Shown here piece after piece: positions 33,968 to 45,880 of a DNA stretch of 64,000 bases. Source of the stretch: Henckelia pumila (lineage: Eukaryota; Streptophyta; Magnoliopsida; Lamiales; Gesneriaceae). The notes under the pieces are model-generated. The model worked only from the letters and a program-made list of their open reading frames with translations, did not search any database and was not told the DNA's origin. The DNA is taken from NCBI RefSeq assembly GCF_033568475.1, contig NC_133122.1, positions 149,372,861 through 149,436,860 on the forward strand. The letters run 5' to 3'. Both the position numbers and the translations under genes were made by a program. Numbering within the stretch: position 1 is the first letter of the stretch; the number at the start of each line of letters is the position of its first letter.

Positions 33968-36242
33968 ATGCTCTTCAGCCTCCTCAGAAAGTCGAAACCC
34001 GCCACCGTCACCGCCGCCCACTTCCACCTCTCCTCCACCATCCGCCGCCAACGGCCCCAATTCTCCACCGAAATTCATTCGCTCTCGAAGCAAGCCCTTG
34101 AACCCCTAATACTCTCCTGCTGTCATCACGGTAAATTCCAAGGCCTCTCTGACATCGTCGCTGCACCCTTCTCTTCTCCTCACTGCCCGTCAGAGCCTCG
34201 GAAAACATGCCGTCGAGACTCCTCCGCCGCCGCTCACTGTTGCTTCAGTTTCCACCCACTTCTTCTCCCTCCAAGAATTGTCCTTTCAGCTTTGTACAAA
34301 TTCATTTGACGTTGAATCTTGCTGCATTCGTGTTTCTCAACGAGGGAACAAAGGTTTACCCCTTGTGCTACCCAACTTGAAGCTTAAAGTTGTGATTGAA
34401 GCTATTAGGCTTGTGCTTGAATTTATTTATGATGACAGGTTTGCTACCTTTTGCTACGGCGGGCGAGCAAACTTGGGCCGCCACACGGCTATTCGGTATT
34501 TAAAGAATTCGGTGGCAAACCCAACTTGGTGGTTTAGTATTAAATTTGATCGTGAATTATTTAATTCTGTTCATGTTGATAAGTTGTTTTTTATGCTGGG
34601 GGAGAAAGTTGAAGATGATGCATTTCTTGATTTGATAAAAAAGGTTGTTTGATTGTAAGATAATCAACATTGAATTGGGTGGGGTTTGTTTAGGCAGGGG
34701 GCTGCCTCAAGAATCGGCCTTGAGTTCGATTTTGATCAATGTTTACTTTATTGGATTCGATAAGGAAGTTCAAAAGAATTAAGATTAAGGACGAATAAAG
34801 AAAATCCAAAGTTCATGGAAAACGATCTTGTCTCGGCTGAAAAAGATTCAGACCATGTTTTTTATAAGCCATTGAAGATTTATGCTGTCCGATTCTTGGA
34901 TGAGATATTGATTGTTACTTCAGGAACAAAGATGATGACTTTAGAATTGAAGAATAAAGTGGTAAAGTTATTAGAACATGATTTGGATTTGAGAGTGGAT
35001 AAAGTTACAACTGTCATTCGTAGCGCAGTTGATGAGAAGATAGGCTTCATGGGAATGGAGCTTCGGGCAGTTGCCCCTTCAGTGCTCCGTCCGCCTAAGA
35101 CAGAGAAAGCTATGAGCACGAAAAAAGTATCTTAGGCAGAAAGAAGTCCGGCTTTTGGAGTTGAAAAATGCAAAAGAGAGAAACAAGAAGAAGTTAGGGA
35201 TGAAGCTATTGAAGCATGTGTTCAGGAAGTCGAAACAAAGCAATGGATTCAAATTCGAGTTCCAAATTGAGAATGAAGTGAGTCAAAATTTTCACTTGGG
35301 GTGAGGAAGTGGTTCAAGAGTTTCTTGGATCCGTGGATGAACGAGCTGAATGGCACCGAAAATTGTCTGCTGGTGATTTCTCTCTTTGGAAAGGATTCGA
35401 AATTCTCTTCCACATGATCTTGTTGATGCTTATGACAACTTCCAACATCAAGTTGACAAGTGTTTGAAACCGACGAAGGCTAAGAGGGTGTTGGAGGAAG
35501 AAGTGAAAAGAGTGGAAGAGGAAGAACGGAAATATGCCGAAAGAATCATCGAAGATTTGACAAGACGGTGCATCAAAGTCGATGCACCCATGGAACTCAT
35601 CAAGAAGGCAGTCAAGATGGTTGGATTCACCAATAGCATGGGTCGTCCTAGGCCTCTAACTTGGCTCATGGTTCTTGAAGATATTGACATAATCAAATGG
35701 TATGCCAGGGTGGGAAGAAGATGGCTTGATTTCTATTGTTGCTGCCACAACTTCCGAACAGTGAAAATCATCGTAACTTATCATCTTAGATTCTCCTGCA
35801 TCTTGACGTTAGCAGAAAAACACGAAGCCACCAAGCGCGAGACAATTAGGCATTCACTAAGGATTTAAAAGTTTCAAACATCACTTTCCTTCTGAAAAGG
35901 AGATCAAGATGATGGGAGATAGGAATCTCTCGGAACCGTTTCCGGTGGATGGGGCGATGAATTTGGTTTTGATCAGATTAGCCTCTGATGAACCTTCACA
36001 CCGCGGTATCGCTCATTTCTGTGACAGAAGAGATGCAATCGTTTACAGGATTCAGTTACCTCAGAATGGCCTCCAAAAACACCTCATCGACGAGACTCTA
36101 TGAGGTTGTCTGATGGGCTCGATTCATGAGAGTTTACACAGAAAGTGTGCTCCCTTGTGTTGTTTCCATGCAAGTGAGCTATACATGGGAAGATTGACTC
36201 TTCAAGACATCGATTGCGCGGCGCTTTTGGACTTTGAATGAT
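33968..36242 (+). pseudogene. Nuclear group II intron maturase pseudogene (nMAT3/nMAT4 type)
   Basis: Intact relatives are imported into mitochondria and help splice degenerate group II introns in nad genes. The region is intronless. It has an Arg/Ser-rich possible presequence; an RT-derived domain with YDDRFATF, GRHTAIRYLK and LPQESALSS; the degenerate RT active-site block RFLDEILIV; a Lys/Glu-rich linker; and domain X with WYARVGRRWLDFYCCCHN and YHLRFSCILTLAEKHE, ending in LTLQDIDC. The frame changes near 34175, 34645, 34772, 35122, 35300, 35385 and twice more at about 35855-35900, and there is an in-frame TGA near 36101. Neighbouring genes show no such errors, so decay is more likely than poor sequence. 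The nMAT3/nMAT4 choice rests on similarity and synteny only. Confidence 0.82.
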
Positions 36243-37301
36243 CTCCATCACAATGTTTTCTGGATAGTTTGGAAAGAAAATTGTCATATTCCTCTCATAA
36301 AAACTTGTGATTCTTTTATTATATAAAATATCCGTTTGATTGATTTGGATCACTCGCAGTTCATGGATACAAAAATGCAACCTCTAGCATAGTGTCTCTA
36401 CTTGGAAATGGTTCACATTGGGCCTTGTGGAAATAATATTTGGGCTTGATTCAGTTCTGATTGTCTCCGAAATCAGAGTCCAAGTCTTGTGGGCTCAATC
36501 ATCTGGAATCCACCCCATTTGAAAAGATACATTTGTCTATTTATGGAAAATATAAATTAGCATATATCCATATAATTTTATAATTATTCAATCAGCATCG
36601 TAATAGTTGTTATTTTATTTTCATTTTTCGATATTGTCAAAAAATTTATTATTATATTATATTTTAACTCAAAAACTTTCCAGGAAGGATATATTATAAA
36701 CAACAAAATATTTACCACAATTTTCCAAGCTAATTTCTAAAAATGAATTATCCAAAATATAAATTTGAAATTTATGCGCCGTCTAGCTAGTAAATGTTTT
36801 ATGAGGTGGGCATGCATTAAATGTAGCAACATTTATTGGTTGGGGATTGGGGATGGTTAAATGGGTTAATATAGTAATAATAATAATATTTATTATTATA
36901 ATAAACTAATTATTAATCAATATCGTGTTAGAAAAAATAAAAAAGAAAAAGCAAAAAAAGGAAAGAGCAAAGGCATTTAAAAATAATATAATAATAATTA
37001 AAGATGACAAGACTAGACAACCCCACGCTTGTCGGGGGTGAAGGACCCATACCCCCTCTTTCACTCATTTATAGCAGCTGGTTAGTTTTAACCCCTTTGT
37101 CCTTTTCTTCCCCTCTGATTTTTTATTTTATTTTATATAAAAAAAATAATGTAAATTTTATTATAAATATCTATGTAAAAATTCGAAATTTTATTAACTA
37201 TAACTGTTTCTATAAATTAATATTTACTTTTCAAAATGTCATTTTCTTCTGTACGTATTATGCATGTGGGAATATTTTCAGTCATATATTTTTTTTTAAA
37301 T
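36243..37301. other. AT-rich spacer
   Basis: I find no gene or RNA gene. The short frame from 37004 has no recognisable domain and lies in low-complexity T-rich sequence. Confidence 0.5.
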
Positions 37302-37532
37302 CAATTATAGTTCTTTAAATATGTTTTGACAATTAATTTTAGTCTTTTTAGTCAAAATTATGATTGAATGACTAATATTATTATTAAGTTCTTAAAATTA
37401 CATTGTCAAGAGATTTTTTGACTCCTACTTATAAAAATTTCACAATAATACCATTCATTTAATTAATTACATGATTTTGAAAAAAAAAGGTCTAAAATTG
37501 ATCATCAAAACATACTTGTAAGACTATAATTG
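37302..37532. mobile_element. Short MITE with 40-bp inverted ends
   Basis: CAATTATAGT at the left and ACTATAATTG at the right begin imperfect inverted repeats of about 40 bp; both arms contain ATGTTTTGA and ATTTTAG blocks in inverse order. The size is 231 bp. The target duplication was not resolved, so the superfamily is open. Confidence 0.55.
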
Positions 37533-38288
37533 TCTTGGGTTAAGCGTGCATGGATGAGAGTAGTATTAGAATGAGTGGTCTTCTGAAAAACTCTAGTGTG
37601 TCAAACTAGTGACATTGCACTGTTTGATCTGGTTGGTTAAGTAGACTGTAAAAGAGATACACCAGATCTCTTAATGGAAAATATTGTCTCTGTTGAGAAC
37701 AGGACCGAAGGTAGAGAAATGATAAGACTGATCTTGAAGGATATGAAACAGCATCAACAGTAAGACATTCCCCTCCCTGGACGTATGAGCTAACAACCCG
37801 ACTCATTTGCGCTACCACAAGTATAAAAGAAATAAAATTGTGATTGACTAACAGCTATAACTTTTGACATTGTGATAAATGATTGATCCTGACAAATTGA
37901 TTTAATAAAAAATAGATGACTTAAAATGTCAAGCCTTAATATATACTAGGATAAGCTCAACATTTTTTCTACTTGGCAATAATTCAATTAAGATAATCGA
38001 ACATAGTATTTTCTAGTGGAATCTTTTCTTCTTATACTTTATCAGTATGTCTCTTGTGAGGTGAATCGATCCGATCTATATTAATAATAAAAAGTGATGT
38101 TTTGACATAAAAAATAATACATTTTTATGGATCGAGTGGAATAATAGATCTGTTTCACAAAATTGACCCATGATATCGTTTTATACGAGTATTTGTGATA
38201 CTTTATATATGCACATTTCTATTTATTTAAAGTCTTAAATTTATTTTATTTAAGATATTTTACATCAATTATACATATATATACTATA
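37533..38288. other. Spacer without recognised genes
   Basis: The sequence is mixed. The less AT-rich part at 37600-37820 has no frame or RNA gene that I can name. It could be an old repeat. Confidence 0.4.
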
Positions 38289-38478
38289 TATCTATTCTAT
38301 ATTATAAAAGATGTGTAGGTTAGAGTAACTATCTTGGGACACCAAAATATTTTATTCCAAAATTACCCTTTTCTAACCATTATTTTACTAAAAACTTCCC
38401 ACTAACTCCATGATTTGTTTTTTTTTTTTTAAAAAAAAACTTTTTCTACACACACAAAGTGTGTGCATTTTTTGCTAG
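38289..38478 (+). mobile_element. Helitron-like short element, unit 1
   Basis: It starts TCTATTCTATATTATAAAAG and ends with a 7-bp hairpin (CACACAC, AAA loop, GTGTGTG) a few bases before CTAG (38475-38478), followed by T. TC start, 3' hairpin and CTAG end are Helitron features. It has no coding capacity. Confidence 0.45.
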
Positions 38479-38666
38479 TATTATATTAAAGATGTGGCTA
38501 TTAGAGTAACCACTTTGAGGACACCAAAATCTCATAATTCCATGATTACCCTTTTCTATTAATAACTACCCACAAAAAATCTTTCATTCATTTTATTCTT
38601 TATTTTAAAAAAAAATATATAAAAACTTTTATTTTACTCACGCAAAGCGTGTGCATTTTTTTCTAG
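38479..38666 (+). mobile_element. Helitron-like short element, unit 2 (tandem)
   Basis: It follows unit 1 directly and shares with it GATGTG, TTAGAGTAAC, GACACCAAAAT and ATTACCCTTTTCTA in order. It ends with CACGC-AAA-GCGTG and CTAG (38663-38666). The 5' TC is not preserved at the junction. Confidence 0.45.
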
Positions 38667-41065
38667 TATATAAACTATGTATGTGTAATATGTGTGTCGG
38701 TGGTAGCTACGTACTAAGCATTATATATCACGATGCACGTACGTACAAAAAATTCAAGCTTCCGAACTAATTGTGCTATATGTATTCTATCATTTTCGTA
38801 TATATAGGCAAGGCAGTTCATATCTTCTCATTTAATTGCAATAGTCGTAATTTGATTAATGAGAAAAGGACTTAAAATAAAAATAATGTAATAGTTATAA
38901 GATACATGAATTCAAATAATTTTAATGTCAAATTTACGTGGAAAAGAAGATATCATCATTATATAATTTGCTTGGCAAACCGGAAATTTTGGGGCTTTCT
39001 TTGACTATATATACTTGTTGTCACATGGTTGATTAATCAATCACATTAAATGAACCAAAAAAGATAAAAATAATTTGTCGTAAGTAATTATTACAAAAAA
39101 TCAAGAAGAAATTAAATTAAATTAAATTAAATTAAACAAATATATATATTTAGGAAAAAAAGGAAAAAAGAAAATGGAAAAGGGGCGGGGGACCATTGTT
39201 TCATGGCATGCAGCAGATCTTTTTAACTGTACGTAGGTTCTGAGAGCAGTAAGCTGAGTCAGTTCCCTTTATTCAGAAAAGAAAGATGGATCGATCAGTC
39301 ACAATAAAAATAAGAGAGGCAAAAAGAATTAGCCAAATTCTGATGTGTAGAATGAAGTGACATCAGAATCCGTTTTTTTTTTTTTACTCAAGAAATATTT
39401 TGTTTATCTATATTATTCCAAAAGTATGGATTTGATTTTTCAAAACAATAACAAAATCAAAGAGCTGATAAAAAAAACTTTGTTATATTTTTAATTTCTT
39501 AAAATTATCATATGATACAACACTGAAACAAACAATACAAATTTGAGAGCGTGTCTATCAATTTAAGTTTTAATCCCCTGATCATTAAGATGTATAACCC
39601 TATAAAGATTATAAATTAACGTATTTATACAGTTTTTTTTTACCGTTCTCTACGAATATTAATTATCTTTTTGAATATATAATATATATATATTTGATGG
39701 ATCCGTTAAAATTTATTATTATGAGCAGTCTAAAAAAAGGCACGTGAAAATCAGTGCCCCCATAGCTTCGTCCAGGAAACATCTGCAGAGGAAAACCTGC
39801 TACTTGGAAAAAACCTCAGTATACGTACAATTGTCATGTAATAATAATAATATTACACAACAGGGATCCGGAACTAATTTGCTGACACCATTTCGCAACT
39901 CGTGAAAAGGGTTGGCGACACGTGTCGGTCGGATCAAGGGTTTAGGTTTCAAGAACCCTTACGTGATCGTACGGCTGATAGGCGTTACTGCGTGTGTGAG
40001 AGGTCAAGATCAAGAGTCCTTGTCATATCCTTTCAAATGTATTTATGGTATTGTCACATCACAATATGACTAATGGTAATAAAGTCCTTATGTAATTAAT
40101 TTTGAACCCTCGCCACTTCTTCTCTTTATGCGTTCATGTTCGAATCAATGGAGTAGATTAATATATATATTTGATAAATGATCATAAGTTTGATATCTGT
40201 CATCAAAATTTCATTGTATTTTTGCTTGCATAATTGTAGATTATTGTATTAATTCAAGATTTGCCCCAAAAAAACCGCATGTGTAGATACATAACATATT
40301 GGGTCTGAGTATTGTGTATTCCATCGTTTATGCATTTTGCGAATTAGTACGTAGATTAGGTTGGTTTGGCTTTTTTTTTTGGATCATAATTTTGTCTAAA
40401 TAAAATAACGATATAGTCCCTCGTCGATTTAGATAATTATGATGTCGTTTTTATTTTAATATAAATAAACTAACGATAAAAATAGATTAAACTACAAGAA
40501 AAAAATTTAAGCACTTAAAGCGTGCACTCGGATAAATTGGAAACAAATGAATAGTTGGTCAAGTTTCTTTAACTAGCCTACAACGTAAGAAAATGAATAG
40601 CCAGAGATGTACAAACAATCTTTAAATAGTTTTTTCAAAATACAAATCTGGGTGAGCTTTATTCCCTCGATTTTAATGATACAAATTTAGACAAAATACA
40701 TGTTTTGATGATTTTCGGCCATATTAATTGTTTGAACACAAACATATATATACATATATAAGCATCTGTCATTCGAGTTGATAGGACATATTTTAGGTGA
40801 GAGTTGAACAAATAAATATTTTCAATTTTGTACGCATTATTTGAGTTTTCAAAGAGATAAATGAATGACATCCTTTGGACTAAATAAATATATCGAACCC
40901 CACAAGATCTTTTAATTTTATTTTCTTCAAAAGTTTGGGCTCGTGGATTTCATCAGGTCAACCGGTCCGTACATCACCAATATTAGTGCATTTCTCATAT
41001 ATATACACAAATCAGATATTTTAGACACACATACATGCGCACACACATACATACACATACATACA

Positions 41066-41096
<31 letters not shown>

Positions 41097-41239
41097 CTTG
41101 ATTTAATTCCCACGGTTCTGTGCCTTAAAGTGTATCTTCATTTTTACAGATTGTATTCTGTCATAATAATTAATGGTTTTGCAAGAAAAACATAACACAA
41201 GTTCCGAATAAATTAAGACCGTCCCCGATTACAGTTTTA
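38667..41239. other. AT-rich spacer with a (CATA)n microsatellite
   Basis: No gene is recognised. Between 39200 and 40060 the base composition is less extreme (for example around 39900-39990), but no protein family or RNA gene could be identified. The microsatellite of CATA units is at about 41041-41095. Confidence 0.45.
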
Positions 41240-42807
41240 ATTCAGTGTACGTGTAACGCCTACAGAAACTCTGTATGATTTCCAAAGTTGAACACATTTT
41301 GTGTGTGCATTCTGAGTGATCTGTATTAGAGTAGATGTTTTGTAAGTCAACTATTGTATATGAATTTTATTTACTCAAGTATAATAAATAATTTTTATTT
41401 TAATATAATTACTTTTTTATTCACATTTACTTTATCTACTTATATATTCATGCAAGCTGTATAGATAAAGACTTGAATATACTACAATAAATAATATGAG
41501 GTTGTACAAGTGATTACAATTATAAAACACATTTTAAATTATTGTATATTCTAAATCGAGTTCCTAGTCAATTGGACAATCCAAAAAAGGATAAGGATCG
41601 CTCGACACTAGAATCTATGATGTTGTGTACCACATTTAATTGGTACGAACATAGAAAATTTCAATCATATAAATTGGTGCATATACGATGAGTTCACTGA
41701 ACTACCCTCTCTCGGACTTCCCAAGTGGTTATCATTCATCGAGTAGATAAGTCCATGGTTATGGTTATATACCATTAGTTCTTATGACCCGAGATAATAC
41801 CGAGGCTCTACATGCTAGGACTATAATTTGACTCGTTTATCGACTTCATGAGGGTTATCAGGTGACGAGATTGAGTTTAGTTGAGAGACGTGTAGGAGCC
41901 AGTGCATTGTAGTCAGGAATTCAGCGCTCACCGATGGGTGTGGATATCCTATGTGATCTAATGAGATAATAGTGCATGGAATCTGTTGTCAGAATATGAG
42001 ACATTCATTAGAGTAAAGTGGTTCCCTAGTTGCACATGCGATGTCACTATGTATTCTCAAAGATGCATTGCATCGTTATCGAACTTCACATGCAACCCTC
42101 GATGAATCAATGGTTGCAGATTCGATCGAGATATATGAGATGAATTGACTGTACTGTACGATAAACATAATCAATTGGTTCTTGCATACACTATCAGTGA
42201 CCTAGGAATCATAAGATGATGCTAGTAGACACTCTTACCATGACTCGATGAGTCCAATCAAAAATGAATTCTGACATTCTTATGATCAAGGTTTGACGAA
42301 TGGAATGGGGCGAATTAGGGTAAGCCCGCATAAAGGACGATATCCTGAATCACAAAGAGTTGTGAAGATGTATCCCTGAACAATATGAGGGTCACAATAA
42401 CACTTTTTTCCCTGTTCTCATAAAGATTATAATAACTTCAAATAGTTAAATTTATAAGAAAAATTTTTGATAGGAAGATTATACATGAGTTTATAAGGGC
42501 TTATAGAAATTTTAGTGCACCTGCCTAATTTCAATCGAAGTGTTCCAAAATTAGCAACTGCCTTCTTTAGACTTCAGTGATTTCGAAAATCAAAATGCGC
42601 ATCATAATAACAAGCGAGTTAAAGTTGTCACATCAGTGATCGATGTTGGATAATCGATGGAGATTATGATGAGAGCATAGTAATAAACACATGATTCATC
42701 AACTTGCAAGATTACAAGCCCATCATGCAAAGTAATTAAAGACCAAAATTGATTTAATTGACTTTTATTTTTTGTTGGACTTTAATTAATAGGGCCCATG
42801 ATACAAG
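41240..42807 (+). mobile_element. LARD-like non-coding retrotransposon DNA, split by the Athila insertion
   Basis: This 1.5-kb tract is much less AT-rich than its surroundings, has no coding frame and has the long non-coding character of large retrotransposon derivatives. It runs up to the CATAT target site at 42808, and similar DNA would resume after 63977, where only a few bases remain. The left border is approximate and the family is inferred from memory of similar plant repeats. Confidence 0.35.
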
Positions 42808-42812
42808 CATAT
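42808..42812. other. Target-site duplication CATAT (left) of the Athila-type element
   Basis: CATAT precedes the 5' LTR and recurs at 63973-63977 right after the 3' LTR. This fixes both ends of the 21,160-bp structure. Confidence 0.85.
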
Positions 42813-44125
42813 TGATGAAACTTAAAATTTGTAATTATTTATATGTTAAAAGTTCTGTTTTAAAATTAAAGTTTTATTAAAATTATGAAGTTGTATTATT
42901 TTAGTGTTATGCATTTATATTTAAATGTTTTACTAAAAATATTGTAATTTACGGTTTGCGCAGGTTTGGTAAAAATAAAATTACTCAAGCTACAGACTAT
43001 AGAGGTCATATTAAAGTAATCTCAGATCCTGTAGAATCACAAAAGAGGCATCTTTAACTTTGTAAAAGAAAAAAAAAATCCAAAAACCTCATTAAGATGA
43101 TCAAAATGATCAAACATCAAAATAAAGACAAATTTACTTTTACTATGACCAGCTTGGAGTAAAAATATAATAAATAATTTATCTTTTATCCAAAAAAGGT
43201 GAATCATATATCCAAACACATTTACACAAAATTTTCTACGTGTTCTATGTTGAGTGCAAAGGCTGAATCGGTGATTTAAGGCATCAAACATGCCAATTAA
43301 AGTTGGGCCATGATATTGAAATTCAAGGAGATCACAAGCAACCACCAACTTTACTATTTCACATTTAATGAGTCTTGGACTCTTGATCTCATTTGACCTA
43401 TAAATAGATGCGTTGTATAAGCTTTGAAGTGTGCAAAAGTGTAGAGAAATTTCTCACTTGTAAAATAAATATTGTGTGTGTAAGAATAAGAGTTTGAGTG
43501 TGCATATTTCTCCAAGTTTAAGTATGAAATTGCTTTTATAAGTATGAAATTGCTTTTATCCTTACTCTTGAATCTTATGTTCATGACAAGCTAAATCCTT
43601 TTATCTCAAGGTGAAAATGTTTCATTGTTAGTCAAGTAAGATTATATATATTTTGTATATTCTTTCCTTTTCTATTTTTATTTTGTTTTACTAATTGATC
43701 TTTATTTGTAGGTATAATTTGGATGATTTATTGTTATATATTTACATCAAATACATGGTACCTTAAATGTGGTTACCTTGATTTGTTGTCAAATATGATA
43801 CAATAAATACTGAAATAATTATATACTATAAATATATGTATCAATTTATAATAAATTCATATATATTATTTAGACAATAGCGTGACTCTACCGGTTGTTC
43901 TAAATAATATATTGTGATTTGAACTAACATTTATTTTTTCGCAACTAACATTTATTTTCTCGCATCTAACATTTACTTTTCCGCAACTAACATTTACTTT
44001 CTCGCATCTAACATAAAAAAATTTCATATATTTTATTTAAACGATAGTGTGACTCTGCCGGTTGTTCTAAATAAAATATGGTGATTTGATCTAACATTTA
44101 ATTTTATGTCAATTTATATTTATGC

Positions 44126-44180
<55 letters not shown>

Positions 44181-44524
44181 GGGTACCATGTATTAAATAT
44201 CGGTTAATCTGATATTAATATAGTGAGAACTATATTATATGATATATTTGTTTAAATATTTCATTGTTCTTTTATGTTTATTCTTATATTAGTTTATTTT
44301 ATTTATTTTTGTTAAGAAATCTTATATAAACCAACAATGAACCTTTGAAGCCTTGACAATTTTATAATTTGTGTACTTTAAATTTTATAATAATCTTTCC
44401 ATCTATAATCTATAATTTTTAAACTTAAACTTACAACATCCTCTCTGTGGATCGATCTCGTACTCACGATTATATTACTTGCAGACAACCTATACTTGGG
44501 TGAATTACAATTTAAGTAATAGCA
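42813..44524 (+). mobile_element. 5' LTR of the Athila-type element
   Basis: This 1.7-kb LTR is repeated at 62331-63972. It contains two imperfect palindromes (about 43862-43913 and 44029-44082), a run of about five 19-20 bp units with CTAACATTTA (about 43920-44012) and an (AT)n run (about 44129-44177) that is much longer here than in the 3' LTR. It ends GTAATAGCA. Substitutions and small indels between the LTRs show that the insertion is old. Confidence 0.85.
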
Positions 44525-44530
44525 AGTTTT

Positions 44531-44548
44531 TGGCGCCGTTGCCGGGGA
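44531..44548 (+). other. Primer binding site (tRNA-Asp type) of the Athila-type element
   Basis: TGGCGCCGTTGCCGGGGA-like sequence a few bases after the LTR is the primer site typical of Athila/Tat-type Ty3/gypsy elements. The last base differs here. Confidence 0.85.
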
Positions 44549-44678
44549 GGTATAAATTAAGTTTACGTTTTGTTAATTATGTTATTTATGTAAATATTAT
44601 GTTGTTTTTCATTGTATGATTGTTTGCAGTCGTAAACAAAGTGGTAGACTTATTCGAGTATCTGAAAATATTGTAAAC

Positions 44679-44701
44679 ATGGAGGATAATTCTAATAATC
44701 A

Positions 44702-44752
<51 letters not shown>

Positions 44753-45880
44753 CAAGAACATGAAAAACCAAGAACACTTAGGCCCATATGAATCCAATAA
44801 GAACTAGTACACAACCTTGTTTAGTTTTTCCTCCTGATGCGTCTAATTTCAATTTTAAGCCACAAATCATTCAACTTTTACCAAATTTTCATGGCCTAGA
44901 TTCTGAAAATCCATATTTGCATTTAATGGAATTTGAAGAGGTTTGCAACACTTATAATGATCAAAATTGTAGCATGGATATTGTTCGATTAAAGCTTTTC
45001 CCTTTTTTTTAAAAGCTAAAGCTAAAACATGGTTGCAAAATTTGAGATCAAGTTCAATAAGATCATGGGAAGAAATGCAAAAACAATTTCTTAAAAAGTT
45101 TTTTCCTTTTCATAGAACAAACTCTTTTAAAAGACAAATTACAACTTTTTTCTCAAAAACAAGGGGAAATATTTTATCAATATTGGGATAGATATAAAGA
45201 GTTATTTAATACATGCCCACATCATGATTTTGAAATATGGAGGATAGTTTCTCACTTTTATAAAGTTTTAATACCTAAAGATAGGCAAATGATAGAATTC
45301 ATATGTAATGGAACTTTTGAAGATAAAAATCCAAATGAAACTATGGAATATTTGGAGTCATTAGCAGAAAATGCTCAAAATTGAGATAATATAGGCTCAA
45401 TTGAACCACCAAGTAAAACCAATAATTCAACAAATGGGGTTGGTATTTATCATCTTAAAGATGATGTAGATATTCAAGCTAACTTGCATCTTTAGCAAAA
45501 AAAATCGAGTCATTAAAAATAAAAAAGAGTGATCAATTAAAAAGTGCTCAAAAAATTGTTTGTCATATATGTGACACACATGATCATCTCACAAAAAATT
45601 GTTCAACTTTGTCTTCATTTAAAGAATGTCTCCAACAAGCCAATTATGTTAACAATTTTAAAAAACCAACATTAGATCTTTTTTCACAAACATATAATCC
45701 TGGTTGGAGAAATCATCCTAATTTTAGTTGAAGGAACGATAATAATGCAAAACTTTCACAACAACCTTTTCAAAATAATCAAATCATCAAGATTATGCTC
45801 CTTATATCCACCTTCAAGAAAACATTTTGAAGATGAAATTCATGCATACATTTAAAAGCAAGAGTCTATCAATATTCAAA
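44679..45880 (+). pseudogene. Gag of the Athila-type element (decayed)
   Basis: The start MEDNSNNQ is followed by a long (AAT)n run (44702-44752) that leaves the reading frame out of register with the rest of gag. The main body is recognisable from 44788: FHGLDSENPYLHL, MDIVRLKLFPF, KQFLKKFFPFHR and YWDRYKELFNTCPHH, which are Athila-type gag blocks. A zinc knuckle (CX2CX4HX4C, CHICDTHDHLTKNC) lies near 45560-45603. Several stops and frameshifts interrupt it, e.g. near 45010 and 45384. Confidence 0.8.

Noticed and set aside
39200..40060. Possible host gene or miRNA in the less AT-rich part of the spacer
   Set aside because: There is no open frame of note, no splice-consistent family match, and no known miRNA or tRNA sequence that I could recognise.
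44586..44807. Frames with long Ile or Tyr runs around 44700
   Set aside because: These are the (AAT)n microsatellite read in other frames. Only the gag N-terminal context is meaningful.
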